A DNA stretch of 64,000 bases, taken from the NCBI RefSeq assembly GCF_003967555.1, contig NZ_BIFS01000001.1:124001-188000 (forward strand). The letters are read 5' to 3'. A program made the position numbers and the translations under genes. Shown here one piece after another: positions 17,942-28,418 of the stretch (positions within the stretch are counted from its first letter, which is position 1; the number at the start of each line of letters is the position of its first letter). A model generated the notes under the pieces. That model saw nothing but the letters and a program-made list of their open reading frames with translations. It was not told the origin of the DNA and made no database searches. The stretch comes from Dictyobacter kobayashii (lineage in GTDB: Bacteria; Chloroflexota; Ktedonobacteria; Ktedonobacterales; Ktedonobacteraceae).

Positions 17942-19345
17942 TTAGCGTCGATAGCGCGTTTTACCACCTACTTCATCCTTATTAAGACGTCGGTTCAGAT
18001 GGAGCCCTTCGAGAATGAACTCAATTGTAGATGCGATTAAGGCAGGATTGCCTCGACCGTGCAGTTTGTCGATCGCTTTGCTCAAACCACCAACCTTTGA
18101 GAGCTGATTCACATATTCCATTGAGGGCATATCATCCCCTACCTGGACATTGAGTCCGCGCTCAAAACCTGCTACTAATTGCTCGAATTCACGTTGCTCG
18201 AAGTACTCACCAAACACGCTTAGAATAGCGCCATTGATCAATTTTTGAACGACGCGCTCTTCTTTAATATCGCCAACCGCGTCAAGTTCGATTTTGCCAC
18301 AGGTAGAAGCCATGATAGCCTCTAAGTCACTGACACGTGGCACAACCTGGCGCTCTTTCAAGCGCAGTGCTCTACGACTGGCGTTACTGAGCACATTCTC
18401 ATAGTTAGAGACAGTGACGCGTACGCTGACGCCAGAACGCTGGCTGATATCGTTACTCCGCCGGGCCAGGTGGGTAATTTCCGCAATCACTTCTTTCATA
18501 AACTGCGGGACCGCCACATCCAGTCCATCGGAGAGGAAATGACTGCTCTCGGCCTCCATGATCGTGATTTCATGATCAATGGTATGAGGATAATGGGTAC
18601 GAATCTCTGAACCGACGCGGTCCTTCAATGGGGTAATGATACGACCACGATTGGTATAATCTTCAGGGTTCGCGCTGGCTACCACGTAAACGTCCAGAGG
18701 CAGGCGAATCTTATATCCACGAATCTGCACGTCGCGCTCTTCCATAATATTAAGCAGACCAACCTGAATACGCTCGGCCAGGTCGGGCAACTCATTAATA
18801 CAGAAAATGCCACGGTTCGTGCGTGGGATCATCCCATAGTGGATTGTTAATTCGTCGGAGAGATAACGGCCTTCGGCCACACGGACCGGATCAACCTCTC
18901 CAACCAGGTCAGAGATAGTAATATCTGGGGTCGCTAGCTTCTCACCGTAGCGACGTTCCCTCGGTATCCACTCAATCTCAGTTCGATCCCCAAATTCTTC
19001 AATCTTGTCACGGCCAGATTTGCTTATCGGCTCAAATGGATCATCATTAATTTCACTACCAGCAATAATAGGAATATATTCATCTAACAAATTGACCAGA
19101 CTGCGCGCAATACGTGTCTTGGCCTGTCCTCGCTCACCAAGGAAGATAATATCTTGCCCTGAGAGAATAGCGTTCTCAATCTGAGGAATCACGGTGTCCT
19201 CGTAGCCAATGATCCCTGGGAATAGCTCTTCTCCGTCACGAATCTTCTGGATAAGGTTCTTGCGCATTTCTTCTTTAATGGGAAGCACCTTATATCCACT
19301 ATCACGCAATTCACCAATAGTGCGCGGTCGAGTAGTGATGGTCAT
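17942..19345 (-). CDS. MoxR/magnesium chelatase-type AAA+ ATPase
   Basis: A 467-aa AAA+ ATPase. Walker A is GERGQAKTR (in IIFLGERGQAKTRIARS), Walker B with its glutamate is GIFCINELPDL, sensor 1 is VVASANPEDYTNRG, and an arginine-bearing PLKDRVGSEI segment follows. The order MoxR ATPase, helical partner, VWA protein is that of MoxR-VWA chaperone systems, which use ATP to insert metals or remodel enzymes. No metal enzyme client lies in the operon. It is the first gene of the operon; the 160 bp upstream hold the IS left end. Confidence 0.88.
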   Translation of the reverse strand: MTITTRPRTIGELRDSGYKVLPIKEEMRKNLIQKIRDGEELFPGIIGYEDTVIPQIENAILSGQDIIFLGERGQAKTRIARSLVNLLDEYIPIIAGSEINDDPFEPISKSGRDKIEEFGDRTEIEWIPRERRYGEKLATPDITISDLVGEVDPVRVAEGRYLSDELTIHYGMIPRTNRGIFCINELPDLAERIQVGLLNIMEERDVQIRGYKIRLPLDVYVVASANPEDYTNRGRIITPLKDRVGSEIRTHYPHTIDHEITIMEAESSHFLSDGLDVAVPQFMKEVIAEITHLARRSNDISQRSGVSVRVTVSNYENVLSNASRRALRLKERQVVPRVSDLEAIMASTCGKIELDAVGDIKEERVVQKLINGAILSVFGEYFEQREFEQLVAGFERGLNVQVGDDMPSMEYVNQLSKVGGLSKAIDKLHGRGNPALIASTIEFILEGLHLNRRLNKDEVGGKTRYRR

Positions 19346-19506
19346 TCGGTTTTATGCTACCTTTCTTGGGGGTTGGCTCGTGTGATACATGTCTTGGATT
19401 GAGGGCGAGTAACCGATCCGGCATGATCCTACGGGACCAAAAACATGTGGAACCATACTTGATTCTACAGCCTGCATTTAGAAAACGCAAGGGTAAACCA
19501 ATACTA

Positions 19507-21121
19507 GGGTGTCATTCATTTTTTTGCAGAGCCATCTTGAAGCATGCGATGCGAAAAGGTTTGCCTTCCCCAGCGTTTTTGTCCCTCGGTTCGTCCTTTG
19601 CGAGAAGAAGGTTGTGGAGCAAACGTAGAGGAAGGCAACCGCAAACAGATGTGCAGAATGAGCGCTCGCAGTTCTTGCGCGCAGCGAGCGCGTCGCTGGA
19701 GACTTCGCTGCTGTCGTTGGCCATGGTGATGATCGTTGCGCCAGCGTTGCTGATACTGCCAACTCTCTTCCCAGCGCTCGTTACACATCTCTCCCCGTAA
19801 GGCGAGCATGGGATTGACATTGCCCGGCTCCCAATGCATTCCTGCTCCCTTGAGACGGGCTTGCATCACCACTTTGTTGGCGCTTTCGACCATTCCTGAG
19901 CCAATGGGCCATCCCTGGGCTTGAAACTGCGGATAGTTCATCTGCGCCAAACGCTTGCCGAAGTAACGGAGCGCATCGGTGACCGCGGGCAACGGCCGAG
20001 CACGTTTCCACCACTGCAGATGCCTCATGATGCGTTCTGGCCCCGCATGTTTGAGCTCATGAAGAACCACATTGAGCCAGCGAGCAGGGACATGATAACC
20101 CTGCTGTTGTCCCTGTTCGGCGACCTGACCAAGGTAGTGGGCAGCATGGGCAAAATCTAAGATGCGCACCGCATCATGGCGATGTCCATCCACAAAGCCT
20201 TGCAGCCACTCGGCGCCATCCTGGATGGCACATACCTGCCTGGCCTGTGCGATCCCTCGCCGCGTCACTTCCGCCGAAGCCAGATCCGCAAAGATTGATG
20301 CATCCGCCAACCGCGCAAAGTAGCTATGCTGCTCGGTTTTCGCTGTTGAGGGGTTCACCTGAGCAAATACGGCCATTTTCACTTCACCCCAGATCCCACC
20401 GCGCAAGGGCACCATCCCGCCATCACTGCCCATCGCCATCTGCTCCACCACTGGAGCGGCAGGAAGAGGGAAACGAGGTCGGGCGGCTTCGGGATGGGCT
20501 TGTTCGCTCTGGATCGCCTCGGCGATCTGTCCTGCCTGCAAGGTACAGCGCCGGACGCTAGCCTCACTGATGCGAATGCCAAGCAACGCCTGCACTTCTT
20601 TGGCGGCTTGCCCAAAAGGCAGATGCGTTCCTAAGCGAACCAGACTTTGATGGGCGTGAGGTAACAACGCGGTGGGAGGCAGTTGCAGTTGCTCATCGAG
20701 GGGAAAAAAGCTGTATCCGCAGGCGGGACAGCTCTGGTAGTCACGGCTCACGTTCACTTCTTGCTGTCCTCGTGTTTGAAAGGTTCGGGTACGTGCCCCT
20801 CGTTGATGCATGCGTGTGCCGCATTGCGGACACGATCGTGGCCCCTGCTGGGTGGTTTCCCTCTCTGCTTGGGCCATCTCTTCAATGATGCGAGCCCGTA
20901 CCTGATCGAGTTGGGCATCAATGGCGGCTTCAATTTCGGCCAGGGTGGCTTTGGGATGCTCCTTCTGCCATTGAGCAAGCGTATGAAAGGCTTCTTGACT
21001 TTGTTGCTGCCAGCGTTGCTCCAGGTCTTCTGACTTCATGATCGTGCCCACCTTTCTCTTCCTTGCGTTTGAGTTGTTTCTATCTTACCATTTTGGCTCT
21101 GCAAAAAAATGAATGACACCC
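19507..21121. mobile_element. complete ISKra4-family-like insertion sequence
   Basis: 1615 bp bounded by perfect 28-bp terminal inverted repeats (19507-19534 and 21094-21121; outer bases GGGTGTCATTC). The nine bases CCAATACTA flank both ends directly (19498-19506 and 21122-21130), the mark of a recent insertion with a 9-bp target duplication. It carries one transposase gene on the minus strand. It lies 84 bp past the stop of the KimA-like gene and about 160 bp upstream of the MoxR gene, so it disrupts no frame but could alter expression of the MoxR operon. Confidence 0.92.
19516..21039 (-). CDS. ISKra4-like transposase
   Basis: About 507 aa. It has an N-terminal helical region, a two-CxxC zinc ribbon (CPQCGTRM and CPACGYSF), then HQSLVRLGTHLPFGQAAKEVQALLGI and a DDE-type core beginning near MGSDGGMVPLRGG, with VCAIQDGAEWLQGF and IGSGMVESANKVVMQARLKGAGMHW late in the protein. 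These are features of ISKra4-group elements frequent in Ktedonobacter genomes. Start at ATG 21039 after GGTGGG. The frame runs into the left terminal repeat, so the last residues and the stop are encoded by that repeat. Apparently intact. Confidence 0.88.
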   Translation of the reverse strand: MKSEDLEQRWQQQSQEAFHTLAQWQKEHPKATLAEIEAAIDAQLDQVRARIIEEMAQAERETTQQGPRSCPQCGTRMHQRGARTRTFQTRGQQEVNVSRDYQSCPACGYSFFPLDEQLQLPPTALLPHAHQSLVRLGTHLPFGQAAKEVQALLGIRISEASVRRCTLQAGQIAEAIQSEQAHPEAARPRFPLPAAPVVEQMAMGSDGGMVPLRGGIWGEVKMAVFAQVNPSTAKTEQHSYFARLADASIFADLASAEVTRRGIAQARQVCAIQDGAEWLQGFVDGHRHDAVRILDFAHAAHYLGQVAEQGQQQGYHVPARWLNVVLHELKHAGPERIMRHLQWWKRARPLPAVTDALRYFGKRLAQMNYPQFQAQGWPIGSGMVESANKVVMQARLKGAGMHWEPGNVNPMLALRGEMCNERWEESWQYQQRWRNDHHHGQRQQRSLQRRARCAQELRALILHICLRLPSSTFAPQPSSRKGRTEGQKRWGRQTFSHRMLQDGSAKK

Positions 21122-21213
21122 CCAATACTAAGCGTCTGCTACGGCTGCATTACTACGCTTTTTTCTGGTTTATCCTTGCGCTCTTTGTGGCTGAGTTTAT
21201 TTTGTTGTGCGCT

Positions 21214-23364
21214 CTATACCGCTCTGGCCATACGGGTAGGCAAATGTTGCGGCACACTGGTAACGACGATACCTGGACGGAAAAGCAGGGCGGCTTTCAA
21301 GGTCAGGGCCGTCTGGTTATGCAAAATGTGCTCCCATAGATGGGCCACGATGAACTCCGGCAACAACACCGTCAGGGTGTAGTCGGGATAGAGTTCGTGG
21401 ACCGTGTCAATATAGGCCAGTAAGGGCCGTGTCAGAGAGCGATAGGGCGATTCGATCACAACCAGTTCAGTCTTCTCGCTAGCTCCAATGTTTGGCCGCC
21501 ATTGTTTCCAGGCTTCACGTACACGCTGCTCGTCGTCAGCGTCAATGGCAACGTGTACCGCGATTACATTATCTGAGATCGAACGGGCATATGAGAGGCT
21601 TTGGACCGAGACACGATCCATGCCAGCAATCGGTACGATGAATAGATGCTTGATATCGGCTGGTTTGGCTGGAATATTGGTGGTGCGCTCTTGCTCAACC
21701 CGCTTATAGTGGGCATGAATACCTATGAACATCAAGACCAGCAAGGGGATCAGCACTACAACGATCCAGGCACCAGATAAGAACTTTGTATAGGCAATTA
21801 CTATAGCCACCAGGGCGGTAGTCAAAGCGCCAGTTCCATTGATAATTGCACTACGTAGCCAGTTCTTTTGCTGATCGCGTAGTCGCCACCAATGCAATAC
21901 CATACCACTCTGGGACAGCGTGAAGGACATGAATACGCCTACAGCATACAGGTCGATTAGATGATCAACGCTGCCATCAAAGACCAGCAATAGGGTGCTG
22001 GCCATAATCGCCAGGAAGACGATACCGATTGAGAAGGCCAGGCGGTCTCCACGGAAAGCAAACTGATGCGGCAGGAAGTTGTCGCGCGCTAGCAGCGATG
22101 CCAGACGTGGAAAGTCGGCATAACTGGTATTGGCTGCCAGGGTCAGGATAAGCAGAATGCCTAGCTGGAAGACAGGGAACATAAATGCCAGCGGACCCCT
22201 GAAGATATGTGACGCCAGTTGCGCAATTACGGTCTGAGTTCCACTCGGGTCGGGCGCAATACCATTGGTGAGGGTAAGCAGGGTGATACCACCAAACAGG
22301 AAACCCAGAATAATTGCCATCCACATCAAGGTAGTTCTGGCGTTTCTAGCTTCTGGCTTTTTAAAGGCGGGCACACCATTGGAGATAGCTTCCACACCTG
22401 TCATAGCCGAACATCCAGAGGCAAATGCTCTCAATACAAGGAAGAGCGAAATGGATTCAGTCGCTTTGACGGCCTGGTTATTCAGTGTATGGAAAGTTCC
22501 AATCAGTGGTTGGTGATGAATGACAAAAGCATCAAACACACCCACTATGATCATAAAGACGGCACTAACGATAAAGAAGTACGTGGGAATAGCAAAAATC
22601 GAGCCGGATTCACGTACACCACGTAGGTTTACGACCGTGATGACAACCACCAGCGCAACATCCACCAATGCCTCCAAATGAGGAGCATTTAAAAAGTGAA
22701 AAACAGGAATAGAAGCCAGATTTTGTACGCCCGAGGCAACACTTACTGATACAGTTAAGACATAATCAATCAATAGTGAGGCAGCGGCTATCAGGCCTGC
22801 CTTGACCCCCAGGTTGTCTTTGGCCACGATATAGGAACCACCACCATTAGGATAAGCAGGGATGGTCTGACTATATGATAAAGCGACGATCGCTAATAAA
22901 GCAATAATTGCGATACTGATAGGAAGAATTAAGTGTAAAGAGGTTAATCCTGCGAAGAGCAGGACCCCCATACAGGCCTCTGTCGCATAGGCAACTGATG
23001 AAATGGCGTCTGATGAGAGTACCGCCAGGGCTTTGACTTTGGTTAGCCGTTCATGCTCTGCCTGTGAGTTGGCCAGTGGCGCACCAATCAGTGCCCTCTT
23101 AACATAATAAAAGACGCGGCTTCCACCTCGTGGTGGGGCTAGCATCTCATCAGTGGCTGTGAGGAGCCCCGGGCTTACACTCAGTAGGGCCTTTTTACTG
23201 GGCCGAACCGTCCGAATCCGTTCATGACTGGGATACTTCCCTCTAATAATTTCTGTGCGAGCAATGCGAGCAGGATCATCTTCGTCGATGAGACCTGCGG
23301 TCTCCAGCATTTCTTGTTCGTTCTTACCAGTTGTATTGAGGACCCGCGTTTCCTTCTGATCCAT
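21214..23364 (-). CDS. APC-superfamily permease, KimA-like potassium importer
   Basis: A 716-aa permease with about 12 membrane helices after a charged N-terminus of ~90 residues. The transport core shows LSSDAISSVAYATEA near residue 115 and SQTIPAYPNGGGSYIVAKDNLG, which resembles Bacillus KimA (YdaO), a high-affinity K+/H+ symporter. A soluble C-terminal region of about 170 residues (LFIVPIAGMDRVSVQSLSYARSISDNVIAVHV) looks like a universal-stress/regulatory fold. RBS AGGAGAG, eight bases from ATG. It is last in the kdp series, which strengthens the potassium reading, but an amino-acid substrate is not excluded. No c-di-AMP (ydaO) riboswitch could be recognised upstream. Confidence 0.75.
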   Translation of the reverse strand: MDQKETRVLNTTGKNEQEMLETAGLIDEDDPARIARTEIIRGKYPSHERIRTVRPSKKALLSVSPGLLTATDEMLAPPRGGSRVFYYVKRALIGAPLANSQAEHERLTKVKALAVLSSDAISSVAYATEACMGVLLFAGLTSLHLILPISIAIIALLAIVALSYSQTIPAYPNGGGSYIVAKDNLGVKAGLIAAASLLIDYVLTVSVSVASGVQNLASIPVFHFLNAPHLEALVDVALVVVITVVNLRGVRESGSIFAIPTYFFIVSAVFMIIVGVFDAFVIHHQPLIGTFHTLNNQAVKATESISLFLVLRAFASGCSAMTGVEAISNGVPAFKKPEARNARTTLMWMAIILGFLFGGITLLTLTNGIAPDPSGTQTVIAQLASHIFRGPLAFMFPVFQLGILLILTLAANTSYADFPRLASLLARDNFLPHQFAFRGDRLAFSIGIVFLAIMASTLLLVFDGSVDHLIDLYAVGVFMSFTLSQSGMVLHWWRLRDQQKNWLRSAIINGTGALTTALVAIVIAYTKFLSGAWIVVVLIPLLVLMFIGIHAHYKRVEQERTTNIPAKPADIKHLFIVPIAGMDRVSVQSLSYARSISDNVIAVHVAIDADDEQRVREAWKQWRPNIGASEKTELVVIESPYRSLTRPLLAYIDTVHELYPDYTLTVLLPEFIVAHLWEHILHNQTALTLKAALLFRPGIVVTSVPQHLPTRMARAV

Positions 23365-23614
23365 CGCTTGTGCTCTCCTAATAGTGCCACAGCATCAGAA
23401 TTTGATGAGGCATAAAACCAGAGGCTAACAGAAAAACTATGATCTGTTTTCCCATAAACCTGCCGGGTTGTACCCGATTTATATAACTGATGCATTATAT
23501 GGCATAGGATCTCAATAAATCCTAAAGAAAATTAGCGAATCTCTCAATATTTCATCACAGATACAGCGGTGCTGATACGCAATCGCTCAAGATTCATTGC
23601 AATTTTTAGCCAGC

Positions 23615-24124
23615 TTAATAAGAATGTGGCATCAAGACTGGCCTCTCTCTTGTCGATCTATGCATGCGCTGCAGCCAGGCGATAGACCAGGCTTTGAACT
23701 TTTGCCAGGCTGGATATCTACCCGGCAATCTCACAATGAGCAGAGGAGTATGGCTGTTGCGCAACAATTGCTGCATCTCTTCTTTACTAATCAGCAATAC
23801 TTTATCCTTGCGCATAAATAACAAAATTGCATCACAGTCCATTTCCCTGGCCAGGACCTGCATACTTTTGGCGCTATCAACGCTATAGAGCTCCACAGGC
23901 TCCACGGGCACATGGAAGCGCTTTGCTTTATATCCAGTCAGGGCCAGAAAATCTTTTGATTGTTCGATATGCCCCAACAATGGACGACCAGGTTTTCCAA
24001 GCGTAGGATGCGCAAGCCACGAACCAACGACCAGCGTTGACTGTGTCTGGCGCGCAAATATCAATGCATACTCAATGGCCGTGCCATCAATACCATGAGT
24101 AAAGGGAAGCAATAAACGTCTCAT
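23615..24124 (-). CDS. universal stress protein-like
   Basis: About 170 aa of UspA fold: N-terminal LLLPFTHGIDGTAIEYALIFARQTQSTLVVGSW, and a later strand PLLIVRLPGRYPAW. The ATP-binding glycine-rich motif G-2x-G-9x-G is not obvious, so it may not bind ATP. Start chosen at ATG 24124 (GGGAG ten bases upstream). Located between the KdpD N-terminal half and the KimA-like permease, so it probably modulates potassium uptake. KdpD itself carries a Usp domain that binds such proteins. Confidence 0.7.
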   Translation of the reverse strand: MRRLLLPFTHGIDGTAIEYALIFARQTQSTLVVGSWLAHPTLGKPGRPLLGHIEQSKDFLALTGYKAKRFHVPVEPVELYSVDSAKSMQVLAREMDCDAILLFMRKDKVLLISKEEMQQLLRNSHTPLLIVRLPGRYPAWQKFKAWSIAWLQRMHRSTRERPVLMPHSY

Positions 24125-24247
24125 CGAGAACGTCTCCCACTCTAGCAACTTTTGGTTTCACTACGTCACTGCTTAAAAATATGGCGATCTTTAACCAATT
24201 CTTCTGTATAAAAGAACAGTTTCTATCTGACACTTCATTCCCCACCC

Positions 24248-25534
24248 TTATCCATCATGCCTGGCCCTCTGCTTCAAAGGAACCAGGTGAATGTCAGCAT
24301 CAGAAGTGAGACGTAAGACCCGGTTCGTTACCGATCCATAAAGTAGCACTTCCCAGCGGCTATGGGCGGGTTGCCCTAACACAATCTGGGTCACATGCCT
24401 CTGCTGAACCAGATCTGCGATCGTGCCAGCGATATCGGTGCTGGTGCGCCTGATAACTTCGGCTCCCAGATCCTCTGCCAGCAGGGCGTGCTCATCGACT
24501 TTCTTCTGCATATCTTCGTATCGCTTCTGCATATTGCTACCATATTTTAAAAAGGCGATAACTTTACGAATAAACGCCGGATAACCAGTCAATTGGATAG
24601 ACACTGCAATCAGGTCCGCATGAAGTCCATGCGCCAGTCGCCATGCATCACGAATAATAACTCTACTCTGCGGTCGGTGATCGAAACCAACCAGTACACG
24701 CTCAGTCGTTGACCATTGTGACTTGATATCATGGCCAGTCATGTATTGCTGGAGTTGCGATTCTGCCTTGTTAGCAGTCAAACGCAAAGCTAACTCACGC
24801 AGAGCTGTCAAATTTCCTTCGCGGAAAAAGTTACTTAGCGCCGGCTCGATACGCTCCGATGGATAAATATTGCCGTGCTTCATACGCTGGCGCAAGGCAT
24901 AAGGGGCGATGTCGATCAATTCAACTTCGTCAGCCTGGTCTAGAATACGATCAGGCAATGTCTCGCGTACCTGGATACCAGTAATACTGGCAACCAGATC
25001 GTTTAAACTCTCTAAATGCTGCACATTGAGGGTGGTAACAACATCAATGCCCGCATCCAATATATCCATCACATCTTGATAGCGTTTGTGATGTTTGGAG
25101 CCAGCCACATTGGTATGGGCCAGTTCATCGACCAGAGCAATCTGAGGGTGGCGTGCGATAATTGCTGCAGTATCCATCTCTTTGAGCAGTACACCCCGGT
25201 ACTCAATAGTCTGGCAAGGAATGATCTCAAGATCGCCTAGCTGTGCCTGGGTCTGTGCGCGCTTATGCGTTTCAACATACCCAATCACGACATCAGAACC
25301 ACGTTCTTTCCTACGATGTCCCTCATTGAGCATAGCATATGTCTTACCTACACCTGCTGCCGCACCAAGGTAGACCCGTAAACGTCCACGCTGTTGTTTC
25401 TCTGGCGCTGTTGACAACTTGTCACCAGACTTAAGATCAGGATCGCTCTCACGTAATTTGTAACGTTCCAGTAGAGCCTCTGGATCTGGGCGACCGTCAG
25501 CTTGCACGCGTTTATCTGGAGGTTGTGTGCTCAT
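24248..25534 (-). CDS. kdpD: KdpD N-terminal half (KdpD domain plus Usp domain, no kinase)
   Basis: 428 aa covering only the cytoplasmic input part of the osmosensitive potassium sensor. Residues ~50-260 are the KdpD domain with Walker A GAAAGVGKTYAML and Walker B-type ALVDELAHTN, then NVQHLESLNDLV. Residues ~275-420 are a Usp domain (RVLVGFDHRPQSRVIIRDAWRLAHG). It stops at a natural end before the membrane DUF4118 region; the missing membrane and histidine-kinase part is at 34179-35852. The gene is 122 bp downstream of kdpC. Truncated KdpD proteins consisting of just this part are known in some cyanobacteria and Deinococcus. Confidence 0.9.
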   Translation of the reverse strand: MSTQPPDKRVQADGRPDPEALLERYKLRESDPDLKSGDKLSTAPEKQQRGRLRVYLGAAAGVGKTYAMLNEGHRRKERGSDVVIGYVETHKRAQTQAQLGDLEIIPCQTIEYRGVLLKEMDTAAIIARHPQIALVDELAHTNVAGSKHHKRYQDVMDILDAGIDVVTTLNVQHLESLNDLVASITGIQVRETLPDRILDQADEVELIDIAPYALRQRMKHGNIYPSERIEPALSNFFREGNLTALRELALRLTANKAESQLQQYMTGHDIKSQWSTTERVLVGFDHRPQSRVIIRDAWRLAHGLHADLIAVSIQLTGYPAFIRKVIAFLKYGSNMQKRYEDMQKKVDEHALLAEDLGAEVIRRTSTDIAGTIADLVQQRHVTQIVLGQPAHSRWEVLLYGSVTNRVLRLTSDADIHLVPLKQRARHDG

Positions 25535-25656
25535 ATTCCCTTTATACTCATTTCTCCATCATGGATAGCTCTGGCGTACTTCTTCATCCACACTTACTTA
25601 CAATACCACAAGGCCGCGGCAATAGGAGGGCCTATTGCTGCGGTCCATGGGCTCCT

Positions 25657-26259
25657 TTATTTGTGTAAAGCATCCAATGCTAGATTGAGATCCAGCACAT
25701 TGATGTGGTCCTCACCCAGGACCCCTAAGAAACGACCCTGTACATGATCCATGACCAGTTTTTTTACAACATCCTGACTGAGGCCACGCTCTTTGGCGAT
25801 GCGCGGCACCTGGAAGAGCGCGCCAGCGACCGAGATATCTGGATCAAGGCCCGAGCCCGAAGCGGTAACCAGGTCAACAGGTACAGGAGTCCCTGGATTC
25901 TCTTTTTGCAGATCCTGGACGTTCTGTTGCACATTTTTGATCAATGTACTGTTGGTTGGGCCCAGATTTGAGGCCGATGAGTTCTGCGCATTATATGGCA
26001 CGCTTTTGCTTGAATCAGTGATAGAAACAGTCGCGGACGGACGACCATGAAAGTAGCGGGGCGAAGTCCAATATTGTCCAATAATGTCAGATCCAATCTG
26101 CTTACCATCAGAGGTCGTGTGGATACTTCCATTAGCCTGATAGGGAAAGATCAGTTGGGATAGGCCTGTAACTATCCCGGGATATAAGAAACCCGTGACG
26201 AGGGTGAATAATAGCGTTAAAACTATCGCTGGCCGGATATTTTTTTTGATGGTCTTCAT
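25657..26259 (-). CDS. kdpC: potassium-transporting ATPase subunit C
   Basis: 200 aa, normal length. It stabilises the KdpFABC complex and raises ATP affinity of KdpB. One N-terminal membrane helix (IVLTLLFTLVTGFLYPGIVTGLSQLIFP), then a periplasmic domain with NGSIHTTSDGKQIGSDIIGQYWTSPRYFHGRPSA, the NSTLIKNVQQ segment and VDLVTASGSGLDPDIS. Starts 20 bp after the kdpB stop. All hallmark residues are present. Confidence 0.96.
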   Translation of the reverse strand: MKTIKKNIRPAIVLTLLFTLVTGFLYPGIVTGLSQLIFPYQANGSIHTTSDGKQIGSDIIGQYWTSPRYFHGRPSATVSITDSSKSVPYNAQNSSASNLGPTNSTLIKNVQQNVQDLQKENPGTPVPVDLVTASGSGLDPDISVAGALFQVPRIAKERGLSQDVVKKLVMDHVQGRFLGVLGEDHINVLDLNLALDALHK

Positions 26260-26279
26260 TTTTGCTTCCCCGATCCTTA

Positions 26280-28415
26280 CTAGGCTAAATGCAACAGCAC
26301 TAGCAGGAGGTCAATAAGTTTAATGCCCACGAATGGTACAATCAGTCCACCCAATCCATAAATGAGCAGGTTACGTCGCAACAGTGGACCAGCTCCTAAT
26401 GGCCGATAGGTTACGCCTCGCAATGCTAAAGGTACCAGCGCGATAATGATTAAAGCATTGAAGATGACGGCTGATAAAATGGCGCTATGCGGTGTGGCCA
26501 GGTGCATGATATTTAAGGCACCTAATTCAGGAAATGCTACTGTGAACATGGCCGGAATAATGGCAAAGTATTTGGCGACATCGTTGGCAATACTAAAGGT
26601 AGTCAGGGCTCCTCTCGTCATCAGCAATTGCTTACCAACTTCAACCACTTCAATCAGTTTGGTCGGATTCGAGTCGAGGTCAACCATATTGGCGGCTTCT
26701 TTAGCCGCCTGGGTGCCGGTATTCATGGCCACACCAACATCAGCCTGGGCCAGGGCGGGAGCATCATTTGTTCCATCACCGGTCATAGCAACCAGGCGTC
26801 CACCAGCCTGCTGTTCTCTGATCAGTTGCATTTTGGTTTCAGGCGTGGCCTGGGCCAGGAAGTCGTCTACACCGGCTTCTTTCGCGATGGCGGCGGCCGT
26901 CAAGGGATTATCACCGGTGATCATAACGGTGCGAATACCCATGCGGCGCAACTGATCGAAGCGCTCACGCATGCCACCTTTTACAATATCTTTGAGCTCA
27001 ATGACACCCAGAACTTTAGCGTCTTTTTTCGTTAAGCCGTGGTGATCAGTGCCGTGAGACTCGGCCACAACCAGTGGCGTACTGCCACCGCGAGCAATCG
27101 AGTTGACCAGTTCCTGCAGTTCGTCACCAGCCGAGCCACCCAGATCTTTGACATAGTTCATAACTGATTCGGCCGCACCTTTACGTACCGCATAAACTGA
27201 TCCATCGGCATGGCCATTCAGATCGACTCCACTCATGCGTGTCTGAGCAGAGAAGGGAACGAATGTTGCATCACTGTGCGTGTCTTCATGCAATCCATAA
27301 CGCTCATTGGCCAGGGCTACAATCGAACGTCCTTCTGGTGTCTCATCTGCCAGACTAGAAAGCAGCGCGGCGTGTGCCAGTTCTTTCTCATCTACACCGT
27401 TCAGAGGTACAAAGCGGCTGGCCATACGATTACCCAGTGTAATGGTGCCGGTTTTGTCCAGCAGTAACACATCCACGTCACCGGCAGCCTCTACGGCACG
27501 ACCACTCATGGCCAGTACGTTACGCTGCACCATACGGTCCATACCTGCAATGCCAATGGCCGATAATAGACCGCCAATGGTGGTCGGGATCAGACAGACT
27601 AGCAGGGCAACCAGGGTAGTAATCGAGACCGGACTATGCGAGTAAATGGCAAACGGTTCCAGGGTGACAACAGCCAGCAGGAAAATGATGGTCAGACTGG
27701 CCAGTAAGATGTTTAGGGCAATTTCATTCGGCGTTTTTTGCCGGGCCGCGCCCTCTACCAGTGCAATCATACGATCCAGGAAGGTTTCGCCCGGGTTAGC
27801 GCTGATCTGTACGACGATCCAGTCTGAAAGGACACGTGTGCCACCTGTAACAGCACTGCGGTCACCACCACTCTCTCTGATTACTGGGGCAGACTCGCCA
27901 GTAATCGCTGACTCATCGACAGAGGCAACCCCTTCTATAACATCTCCATCGCCCGGGATCACATCACCGGCCTCCACCAGGACAAAGTCCCCTTTGCGCA
28001 GATCTGGCGCGGCAACTTCTTGATAATCGGCCTGTCGCTTCCCTTGCTTGAGACGTTTGGCCATGGTGGTGGTGCGCGTCTTGCGCAGGGTATCAGCCTG
28101 CGCTTTTCCACGCCCTTCTGCCATCGCTTCGGCAAAATTGGCAAAAATGACAGTAAACCAGAGCCAGATCGTGACACCCAGCACAAAAAGAGTTTCGCTG
28201 GAGGGTCCGGTAAAGAGATAGCGGAAGAATTCGACGGTTGTGATAACACTACCAATCTCAACCACAAACATTACCGGATTCTTGAGCTGCCAGCGTGGAT
28301 CTAGCTTTCTCAGCGAGTCCACAAAAGCACGGCGAATAATCGGTCCATTAAAGATGGAACTGGCACTTTTGCGGCGCGTCTTCCATTGCTTTGATTCTAG
28401 TGAATCAGTACTCAT
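26280..28415 (-). CDS. kdpB: potassium-transporting P-type ATPase subunit B
   Basis: 711-aa catalytic P-type ATPase of the Kdp system. The phosphorylated aspartate lies in [13 protein letters not shown], the TGES loop is [14 protein letters not shown], and the hinge [32 protein letters not shown] is intact. Seven or so membrane helices; the two at the N-terminus precede the actuator domain. Hydrolyses ATP to drive K+ passed on from KdpA. It begins just three bases after the kdpA stop, in an obvious operon. Confidence 0.97.
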   Translation of the reverse strand: MSTDSLESKQWKTRRKSASSIFNGPIIRRAFVDSLRKLDPRWQLKNPVMFVVEIGSVITTVEFFRYLFTGPSSETLFVLGVTIWLWFTVIFANFAEAMAEGRGKAQADTLRKTRTTTMAKRLKQGKRQADYQEVAAPDLRKGDFVLVEAGDVIPGDGDVIEGVASVDESAITGESAPVIRESGGDRSAVTGGTRVLSDWIVVQISANPGETFLDRMIALVEGAARQKTPNEIALNILLASLTIIFLLAVVTLEPFAIYSHSPVSITTLVALLVCLIPTTIGGLLSAIGIAGMDRMVQRNVLAMSGRAVEAAGDVDVLLLDKTGTITLGNRMASRFVPLNGVDEKELAHAALLSSLADETPEGRSIVALANERYGLHEDTHSDATFVPFSAQTRMSGVDLNGHADGSVYAVRKGAAESVMNYVKDLGGSAGDELQELVNSIARGGSTPLVVAESHGTDHHGLTKKDAKVLGVIELKDIVKGGMRERFDQLRRMGIRTVMITGDNPLTAAAIAKEAGVDDFLAQATPETKMQLIREQQAGGRLVAMTGDGTNDAPALAQADVGVAMNTGTQAAKEAANMVDLDSNPTKLIEVVEVGKQLLMTRGALTTFSIANDVAKYFAIIPAMFTVAFPELGALNIMHLATPHSAILSAVIFNALIIIALVPLALRGVTYRPLGAGPLLRRNLLIYGLGGLIVPFVGIKLIDLLLVLLHLA

Positions 28416-28418
28416 CTC

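Noticed and set aside
23365..23614. Possible c-di-AMP (ydaO) riboswitch before the KimA-like gene
   Set aside because: The segment has two small hairpins but I could not find the conserved ydaO core, so no riboswitch is claimed.
24149..25534. Idea that the KdpD N-terminal gene is a frameshifted full-length KdpD
   Set aside because: The downstream sequence encodes a complete universal stress protein and the kinase half is found intact elsewhere; no DUF4118 remnants follow the stop.
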